Assembly: GCA_026391995.1 (NCBI GenBank)
Contig: JAPLCY010000341.1
Span: 1-11,565, forward strand
Direction of reading: 5' to 3'
DNA: 11,565 nucleotides
Source: Candidatus Auribacterota bacterium
GTDB lineage: Bacteria; Auribacterota; Tritonobacteria; UBA1439
Part shown: positions 7,057 to 11,565 of the stretch, one piece after another
Layout: every line of letters starts with the position of its first letter
Numbering within the stretch: the stretch's first letter is position 1
Notes under the pieces: model-generated
What the model was told of the DNA's origin: nothing
The model's input: only the letters and a program-made list of their open reading frames with translations
Databases searched by the model: none
Program-made: the position numbers and the translations under genes

Positions 7057-7082
7057 GTAGAGCACACTTAAGTGTGCTCTAC
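7057..7082. repeat. 26-bp perfect palindrome, copy 2 of the hairpin repeat family
   Basis: The arms GTAGAGCACACTT and AAGTGTGCTCTAC are exact reverse complements. As RNA this would be an 11-bp stem closed by UUAA. It begins 47 bp after the glycosyltransferase stop and has no following T-run, so it is a poor terminator candidate. It shares length, the GTAG...TAC ends and the ACTTRAGT centre with the repeat at 1346-1371. Confidence 0.65.
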
Positions 7083-7103
7083 CATGGCAAAGATGGTCGC
7101 TAG

Positions 7104-7206
7104 GTATGGGGTCACTTATGGGGGGTATTTTCACCCCCCACCCCGACCCTCCCCCTCAAGGGGGGAGGGGGATAATGTGGGAGACCCCCCATAAGTGACC
7201 CAGTAC
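7104..7206. mobile_element. 103-bp MITE-like element with terminal inverted repeats and 8-bp target duplication
   Basis: GGGTCACTTATGGGGGGT (7109-7126) and its exact reverse complement (7184-7201) form an 18-bp inverted repeat. With five more bases each side (GTATG left, AGTAC right) the repeat extends imperfectly to GTA...TAC ends. Exactly at those ends, GTCGCTAG occurs directly repeated at 7096-7103 and 7207-7214, the expected footprint of transposition. The core contains a nested pyrimidine/purine hairpin (7147-7171). An alternative stem is also possible, TGGGGGGT (7119-7126) with ACCCCCCA (7133-7140). No transposase is encoded, so mobility would need one supplied in trans. Several IS families make 8-bp duplications, and the family is not determined here. 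Confidence 0.7.
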
Positions 7207-7276
7207 GTCGCTAGTCTCTAGTTATTGGAGAAGATGTTACCACACATGTCTTGCAGCCAGGGGTGGGGCATTGCTG

Positions 7277-8446
7277 ATGAGAATCTGCATTGACGCGAGA
7301 TGGGTCGGGGAGAAGATCGCCGGCATCGGCCGGTATACGGTCTACCTTATGAAGTACCTAGCGGAACTGGATCCGGGGCATGATTATCTCGTGCTCTTCC
7401 ATAACGGGAGCGTCCGCGACCGCGTGTGCGGAGAGCTCGGCCTCTCCCGCCGGCGGAACTGGGCGGTGCGCACGGTCCCGTACGATGTCTTTTCACTCCG
7501 CGGGCAGTGGTTTCTCCCGCGGATGCTCAGGCGCGAGCGGGTGGACCTGTTCCACTCGACGAACTTCATGGCCCCGCTCATGCGATATGGCGGGAAGCTC
7601 GTGCTCACCGTGCATGACATAATCCCGCTCAAATTCCCCGAGTATGCCCCGCGCTCCAAAAAGACAAGACTCTTCCCTGTGTACAGGGCAATTATGAAAA
7701 GGCTTGCGAGAATCGCGGATCTCATCATCGCGGATTCCGAGCACTCGCGCGGGGATATCATTAATTTCCTCGACGTGCCGCCGGACAGGGTGCGGACGGT
7801 CTATCTCGGTGTGGACCCGAAGTACAGACAGCTTGGGCCTGGCATCCGGGAAAGGGTTCGCAAGACACTCGGGATAAGGGACAAACTCGCTCTCTATGCG
7901 GGACGGGCGGATCCGTATAAGAACCTGATCAGCCTCATAAAGGCGGCGCGGGAGATCAACAAAAAGGGTAAGCTGCACTGCACGGTCGTCGTCGCAGGGG
8001 AGAAGGACAGGCGGTACCCGGAGGTGGACGACTATCTTCGTGGCGCAGGGGTGGAAGCAGATGTGCTTTTTCTCGGGAACCTCGATGAAGATGAACTGAT
8101 ACCGCTTTACAACGCGGCGGACGCGCTTGTCCTTCCCTCACTTTACGAGGGCTTCGGCCTGCCTCCCCTGGAGGCGATGGCATGCGGCGTGCCGGTTGTT
8201 TGTTCCAATCGCGCCTCCCTGCCGGAGGTGGTGGGTGATGCGGCGATTCTCGTAGAGCCGATGGATGTGCGCGCGATTGCGGACGCGATGGAGCGGGTGT
8301 GCACGGACAGCGCCTTGCGAAAAAAGATGATCGCCGCGGGCCTCGAGAGGGCGAAGGGATTCCCCTGGCGGAACACGGCCGAAGGCACGCTGGCAATTTA
8401 CAATGAATTGCTGGCGGGGAGAGTGAGTATTCAATGCAAATATTAA
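7277..8446 (+). CDS. GT4-family glycosyltransferase (second of three)
   Basis: A 389-residue GT-B enzyme closely related to the preceding one. The N-terminal domain starts MRICIDARWVGEKIAGIGRY and shows VDLFHSTNFMAP (89-100) and TVHDIIPLKFPEY (111-123). The linker region has IIADSEHSRGDI (150-161). The donor domain has LYAGRADPYKNL (206-217) in place of the usual GxxxPRKN loop. The EX7E motif is intact in LYEGFGLPPLEAM (E291 and E299), followed by SLPEVVGDAAILVEP (314-328). Over its last 100 residues it is visibly similar to its neighbour, with shared EGFGLPPLEAMA, ALRKK and AEGTLA/AEKTLA blocks, which suggests tandem duplication. The ATG at 7277 was preferred to a TTG two codons earlier. A G-rich stretch 10-17 bp upstream is the only ribosome-binding candidate. 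Donor and acceptor sugars are unknown. Confidence 0.9.
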   Translation: MRICIDARWVGEKIAGIGRYTVYLMKYLAELDPGHDYLVLFHNGSVRDRVCGELGLSRRRNWAVRTVPYDVFSLRGQWFLPRMLRRERVDLFHSTNFMAPLMRYGGKLVLTVHDIIPLKFPEYAPRSKKTRLFPVYRAIMKRLARIADLIIADSEHSRGDIINFLDVPPDRVRTVYLGVDPKYRQLGPGIRERVRKTLGIRDKLALYAGRADPYKNLISLIKAAREINKKGKLHCTVVVAGEKDRRYPEVDDYLRGAGVEADVLFLGNLDEDELIPLYNAADALVLPSLYEGFGLPPLEAMACGVPVVCSNRASLPEVVGDAAILVEPMDVRAIADAMERVCTDSALRKKMIAAGLERAKGFPWRNTAEGTLAIYNELLAGRVSIQCKY

Positions 8447-8549
8447 AATACAAAGTGCAAAGTGCAAAATATCAAAGGGGACACAGTGTTCTGTCTCAGA
8501 AATATCTTGTATCCATTCGTCATTGCGGGCGAAGCGGGGGCAGCGTGAC
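8447..8549. repeat. Short gap with repeat-like words before the third glycosyltransferase
   Basis: The gap contains CAAAGTG twice in tandem (from 8451), an AT-rich ATATCAAAGGGGACACAGTG block, and GTCATTGCGGGCGAAGCG (8519-8536). The last closely resembles a CGTCATTGCGAGCGAAGCG interspersed repeat found between genes in several bacterial lineages (from memory, not checked). No terminator or clear promoter is seen. The repeat runs to within 14 bp of the next ATG, so it may supply part of that gene's leader. Confidence 0.35.
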
Positions 8550-9638
8550 ATGCGCGTGGCGTTGATACACGACTGGTTGAACGGGATGCGCGGGGGGGAG
8601 AAGATCCTCGAGGTGCTCTGCGAGCTTTTTCCCGATGCGGTGATCCACACCCTCCTCCTCGACAGGAGGCGCCTCTCCCCGGCGATCGCGGCAATGGAGA
8701 TACGCACCTCCCTGCTCCAGCATCTCCCCTTCGCGCGCACACACTACCGGTACTACCTGCCGCTCTTCCCCTGGCTCATGGAGCGCTTTGACCTCGCGGG
8801 ATTTGACCTGGTCATCGCCACCAGCCACTGTGTCGCGAAGGGGGCCCGCGCGCCGCGTGGCGCGGTCAGCATCTGCTACTGCCTCACCCCCATGCGCTAT
8901 GTCTGGTATTTCGGCGAGGAGTACTTCGGCCACTGGGGGTGGAGGCGGCGCCTGCTGGCACCGGTATTCTCATCCCTGCGAAGATGGGATGTGCGGTCGG
9001 CCGGTCGGGTCCGGCACTGGCTGGCGATATCCAGGTGCGTTGCCGCGCGCGTGAAAAACGTCTATAATGGCAGCGCCGAGGTTCTCTACCCGCCGGTGGA
9101 TACCGGGTTTTTCACCCCCGGCGGGGCGGTGGGGGATTACCATCTTATCGTCTCGGCGCTGGTCCCGTACAAGCGGATCGACCTTGCGGTCAGGGCATTC
9201 AACCAGCTGGGCCTCCCGCTCGTGATCGTCGGGGAGGGCCCGCAGCGCAGGTCGCTCGAGGCCATGGCGGGCCCGCATATCAGGTTCCTCGGCTGGCGGC
9301 CTGATGAGGAGATCCGGGAGCTCTACCGCGGCTGCCGGGCGTTCATATTCCCCGGCGAGGAGGATTTCGGCATCACGCTGCTCGAGGCGCAGGCGTGCGG
9401 CAGGCCGGTGATCGCCTACGCGAAGGGCGGCGCGCTCGAGACCGTCACGCATGGCGAAACGGGTGTCTTTTTCAACGAACAGACGCCGCACTCGCTCGCG
9501 GAGGCCGTGACGGCCGCTTCAGGGATGACGTTCAATGCGGACCGATTGAGGGCCAGTGCCTCGCGATTCGACCGGGCGGTGTTCAGGCAAAGGCTTGATG
9601 ACTACATCCGGAGAGCCCTCGCCGTCCGGGATTTTTAA
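8550..9638 (+). CDS. GT4-family glycosyltransferase (third of three, distinct subfamily)
   Basis: A 362-residue GT-B glycosyltransferase of a different subfamily from the two upstream. It starts MRVALIHDWLNGMRGGEKIL (1-20), with a glycine-rich acceptor loop (GMRGGEK) typical of this group. It carries the characteristic CYCLTPMRYVWYF (109-121), a region also seen as HTPMRYVWD in related enzymes. Donor-side motifs include VSALVPYKRIDLAVRAF (201-217), where K208-R209 is the expected phosphate contact, and IVGEGPQRR (226-234). The EX7E motif is in EEDFGITLLEAQACG (E271 and E279). The ATG at 8550 was chosen because homology begins at once; an in-frame TTG at 8523 would extend into the intergenic repeat. 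It is followed by a 192-bp hairpin-rich gap. It should act cytoplasmically at the membrane on a lipid-linked glycan. Confidence 0.9.
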   Translation: MRVALIHDWLNGMRGGEKILEVLCELFPDAVIHTLLLDRRRLSPAIAAMEIRTSLLQHLPFARTHYRYYLPLFPWLMERFDLAGFDLVIATSHCVAKGARAPRGAVSICYCLTPMRYVWYFGEEYFGHWGWRRRLLAPVFSSLRRWDVRSAGRVRHWLAISRCVAARVKNVYNGSAEVLYPPVDTGFFTPGGAVGDYHLIVSALVPYKRIDLAVRAFNQLGLPLVIVGEGPQRRSLEAMAGPHIRFLGWRPDEEIRELYRGCRAFIFPGEEDFGITLLEAQACGRPVIAYAKGGALETVTHGETGVFFNEQTPHSLAEAVTAASGMTFNADRLRASASRFDRAVFRQRLDDYIRRALAVRDF

Positions 9639-9668
9639 CAGGGTTTTTATCCCGACTCCCAGAAAACT

Positions 9669-9780
9669 ACGGGCTTGCCCGTGGATGAATGGGTAGCTGG
9701 GTTTCCCGATGCTACGCTCGGGACGCAAGTCCCGACATATGTCGGGATAATCAGTTTAGGAACCACGCGCTTGCGCGTGG
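9669..9780. repeat. Cluster of small hairpins between glycosyltransferase and sugar transferase genes
   Basis: Five short stems lie in about 110 bp. They are ACGGGC-TT-GCCCGT (9669-9682), TCCCGA/TCGGGA (9704-9709 with 9718-9723), CGGGAC-GCAA-GTCCCG (9719-9734), the palindrome TCCCGACATATGTCGGGA (9730-9747), and CCACGCGC-TT-GCGCGTGG (9763-9780). The first and last share the pattern ACGSGCTTGCSCGTGG and look like two copies of one repeat. Three middle stems share bases and are mutually exclusive. None has a T-run, so these are interspersed repeats rather than a standard terminator. Confidence 0.55.
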
Positions 9781-9830
9781 GGCTCCATCCGGTATCCGGA
9801 AGCCGGTAACTGTTTTTGCTGCAGGTATAC

Positions 9831-10889
9831 ATGCGCACACGAAGCCATACCACGGAGATCGCAACCGCACTGCGGGTTGCGCTGGACGTACTGTTTACCA
9901 ACGCCGCATTCTGCGCGGCGTACTGGCTCCGTTTCCATTCCGTCCTGACCTCACTGATCCCGGTATCCAAGGGCATTCCCGGCTTCGGCTCGTACATGAA
10001 GGCATTCCCCGTCGCCACGCTCGTGTTCATCTATATGTTCAAGTTCTTCGGCTCCTATGCGCGGCGCTGGCGCTACGAGGCGATGCATGAATTCTTCCTC
10101 GTCACCAAGGGGATGGCGGCCGGGATGATCGCGCTCATGGCCCTCACTTTCCTGCTCCCCTCCACGCACAGCGAGACCGGCGTGAAATACTCGCGAATCA
10201 CCTTTGCGATGCTCATCCCGATCTTCGAGTTCTTCCTTGTGACCGGACGGCTTGCCGCCAATCGTATCGAGCAGCGCCTTTTTCACGCCTCGCGGGAGCG
10301 CCGCCGCATTGTGATAATCGGCACGGGTGAAATCGCGGCGAGGGTCGCGCGCCACATCGGGCGCACCCCGAACCTCGAGTGCGAGATCGTCGGCTTCCTG
10401 ACCTGTCCTGGTGAGCGGGGATCGAGTTCGAGGATCATTTCGCCGGTTCTTGGCGCGGTCGAGGAGTTCCACGCCGTCGTTGAGCGCGAGAATGTGGACG
10501 AGGTGATGCTCACGAACCCGCGCCTCGACCACAACCGAGTGATGGACATCATCATCGCCTGCGAAAAAAACCTCGTGGGCTTCCGCCATGTCCCGGATAT
10601 GTTCGAGATCATGACCAAGCGCGTGGACGTAGTGAGCTTCGACGGGGTGCCGCTGGTGGGCGTCCACCGTGTTCCTCTCAATTACCCCTGGAACCGTTTT
10701 CGCAAGCGCCTCTTCGATATTCTCGGATCGGCGATCGGGCTTGTGTGTTCGTCGCCGGCGATCGCGCTGGCGGCAATCGCCGTCAAGCTCGACTCGCGCG
10801 GCCCTGTTTTTTACGCGCAGGAGCGCTGCGGCGAGGACGGCAGGTGTTTCCACTCGTGGGGCCGCGCCCCGAGCGCCCGCACTTCGTGA
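9831..10889 (+). pseudogene. Initiating sugar-phosphate transferase (polyprenyl glycosylphosphotransferase), N-terminal part, catalytic region deleted
   Basis: This is the 5' part of a WbaP/WcaJ-type transferase, which moves a sugar phosphate from a nucleotide sugar to undecaprenyl phosphate to begin glycan repeat-unit synthesis. The 352 residues show four predicted membrane helices (about 13-32, 57-75, 92-110 and 122-138), a cytoplasmic Rossmann-like domain with VIIGTGEIAARVARHIG (161-177), then RKRLFDILGSAIGLV (291-305), the hydrophobic re-entrant segment opening the catalytic PF02397 domain. The text is normal up to SRGPVFYAQERCGEDGRCF (322-340) and then turns into an unrelated tail ending at TGA 10887-10889. 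The expected YKFRSM and DELPQ...GDMS segment, roughly 50-60 codons, is absent. The rest resumes in another frame (see 10853-11098). As it stands the enzyme should be inactive. A metagenome assembly collapse is an alternative. The ATG at 9831 has a weak GCAGG upstream. Confidence 0.8.
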
Positions 10890-11098
10890 GCCATTTCAAG
10901 GAGGATATCCCGCGCTACATGACCCGGCACCTCGTGAAGTCAGGCCTCACCGGCTGGGCGCAGGTGAACGGGCTCCGCGGCAACACCTCGGTCCGCGCCC
11001 GCCTCCGCTACGATATGTACTACCTCGAGAACTGGTCCATCCTCTTCGATCTGAAGGTCATCTTCATGACCATCTTCGCCCGCAGGAATGCGTACTAA
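10853..11098 (+). pseudogene. C-terminal fragment of the same sugar-phosphate transferase, out of frame
   Basis: In the frame starting at 10853 the sequence reads LVGPRPERPHFVSHF, then a run to KSGLTGWAQVNGLRGNTS, RYDMYYLENWSILFDLKVIF and a stop at 11096-11098. This is the conserved C-terminal third of bacterial polyprenyl sugar transferases, with VGPRPERP and GxTGWAQVNGxRG intact. In a whole protein it directly follows the GDMS motif. Here it abuts GRCF of the upstream piece, so the join at about 10851 is a deletion with a frame change. The frame is open upstream to an ATG at 10745, but that stretch overlaps the first fragment and encodes nothing recognisable. Confidence 0.8.
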
Positions 11099-11126
11099 AG
11101 AGATATTTCCGGGACATGCGTCGCCC

Positions 11127-11565
11127 ATGCTTCAGGTGATCGAGATATTCAAAAGCATCCAGGGTGAATCCACATACGCGGGGCTTTCTTGCGCGTTCAT
11201 CCGGCTCGCCGGATGTAACCTGAGCTGCCGTTGGTGCGACACAGCATACGCGCGATCCGGTGGCGAACCGCTCTCAATCGAACAGGTTCTGGAACGGATC
11301 GAACCCATGCGCTGCGCGCTCGCCGAGGTGACCGGTGGCGAACCGCTCCTTCAGCCGGATGTATTCGCACTTATCACCCGGCTCATTGAGAGTGGTTACA
11401 CGGCGCTCGTGGAGACAAACGGGAGTATCGGTCTCGCCCCCCTGGATAGACGAGCCATTAAGATCGTCGATGTAAAATGCCCGGGCAGCGGGACCTGCGG
11501 CAGTTTCCGGGAAAGCAATCTAGCCTTTTTAAATCGCAATGACCAGCTCAAGTTCGTTATTGCCT
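11127..11565 (+). CDS. queE: 7-carboxy-7-deazaguanine synthase QueE (radical SAM), 3'-truncated by window edge
   Basis: The first 146 residues of QueE, which converts 6-carboxytetrahydropterin to 7-carboxy-7-deazaguanine in the queuosine/7-deazaguanine pathway. The N-terminus MLQVIEIFKSIQGESTYAG is typical. It is followed by FIRLAGCNLSCRWCDTAY with the radical-SAM CX3CX2C cluster ligands C30, C34 and C37. The SAM-binding TGGEPLLQ lies at 69-76, the ETNGS block at 96-100 and DVKCPGSG at 115-122. The ATG at 11127 was chosen because the family starts with this IxEIFxSIQGE block. No clear ribosome binding site is seen, and an ATG at 11116 is in another frame. It begins 28 bp after the broken sugar transferase. 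Its job is unrelated to the glycan cluster, so the adjacency is probably incidental. The C-terminus is outside the window. Confidence 0.93.
   Translation, partial: MLQVIEIFKSIQGESTYAGLSCAFIRLAGCNLSCRWCDTAYARSGGEPLSIEQVLERIEPMRCALAEVTGGEPLLQPDVFALITRLIESGYTALVETNGSIGLAPLDRRAIKIVDVKCPGSGTCGSFRESNLAFLNRNDQLKFVIA

Larger units (their letters stand above)
7011..7276. other. Non-coding gap made of repeats between two glycosyltransferase genes
   Basis: These 266 bp hold, in order, two spaced AGTTATCC words (7023-7030 and 7043-7050, the second inside an exact DnaA box), a 26-bp perfect palindrome (7057-7082), and a MITE-like element with target duplication (7096-7214). No coding frame and no convincing promoter is seen in the remaining 62 bp before the next ATG. 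Confidence 0.6.

Noticed and set aside
7057..7082. Palindrome as a rho-independent terminator
   Set aside because: The stem is strong but is followed by CATGGC rather than a T-run.
9669..9780. CRISPR array
   Set aside because: Repeats are few, differ in sequence and lack regular spacers; no cas genes are in the window.
9951..10853. Minus-strand open frame of 300 codons opposite the sugar transferase
   Set aside because: Composition is rich in charged residues with no motif. It is the mirror of a well-recognised + strand gene in GC-rich DNA.

Overview
The window looks like a GC-rich chromosomal segment from an anaerobic bacterium that uses the Wood-Ljungdahl (reductive acetyl-CoA) pathway. 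The basis is the C-terminal end of acetyl-CoA synthase followed by both subunits of the corrinoid iron-sulfur protein and its reductive activase. The sequence does not fix the phylum. An uncultured acetogen-like lineage such as Omnitrophota or a relative is a guess from gene content and from the many small hairpin repeats between genes. Clear Shine-Dalgarno sequences are scarce, so starts were chosen mainly by alignment to family N-termini.

Layout. Bases 1-4433 (+) hold the methyl-transfer half of the acetyl-CoA pathway: acsB (3' end only), acsD/cdhD, acsC/cdhE and the activator acsV. AcsC/AcsD carries a methyl group on cobalamin to the Ni-Fe-S A-cluster of AcsB. AcsV re-reduces cobalamin that has drifted to Co(II). 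Bases 4439-4576 hold a 138-bp AT-rich element with perfect 18-bp terminal inverted repeats, sitting between the convergent acsV and the next gene. Bases 4586-5701 (-) encode a two-ACT-domain protein fused to a SerB-like HAD domain whose nucleophile and acid/base aspartates are both gone; it looks like a sensory pseudophosphatase. A compact divergent promoter region (5702-5903) separates it from a surface-polysaccharide cluster on the + strand.

The polysaccharide cluster has three GT4 glycosyltransferases (5904-7010, 7277-8446, 8550-9638) and an initiating sugar-phosphate transferase of the WbaP/WcaJ type (9831-11098). The transferase is broken: roughly 50-60 codons covering the catalytic heart are missing and the reading frame is lost at about 10851. 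The window ends in queE (7-carboxy-7-deazaguanine synthase), cut by the edge.

The spaces between genes are unusually structured. They contain a 103-bp MITE-like element with an 8-bp target duplication (7104-7206), two 26-bp hairpins of one family whose stems differ by compensating changes (1346-1371 and 7057-7082), a cluster of four or five hairpins (9669-9780), and two exact DnaA-box matches. The best candidates for something under-described are the ACT-ACT-pseudoHAD protein and the set of small, probably non-autonomous repeats.
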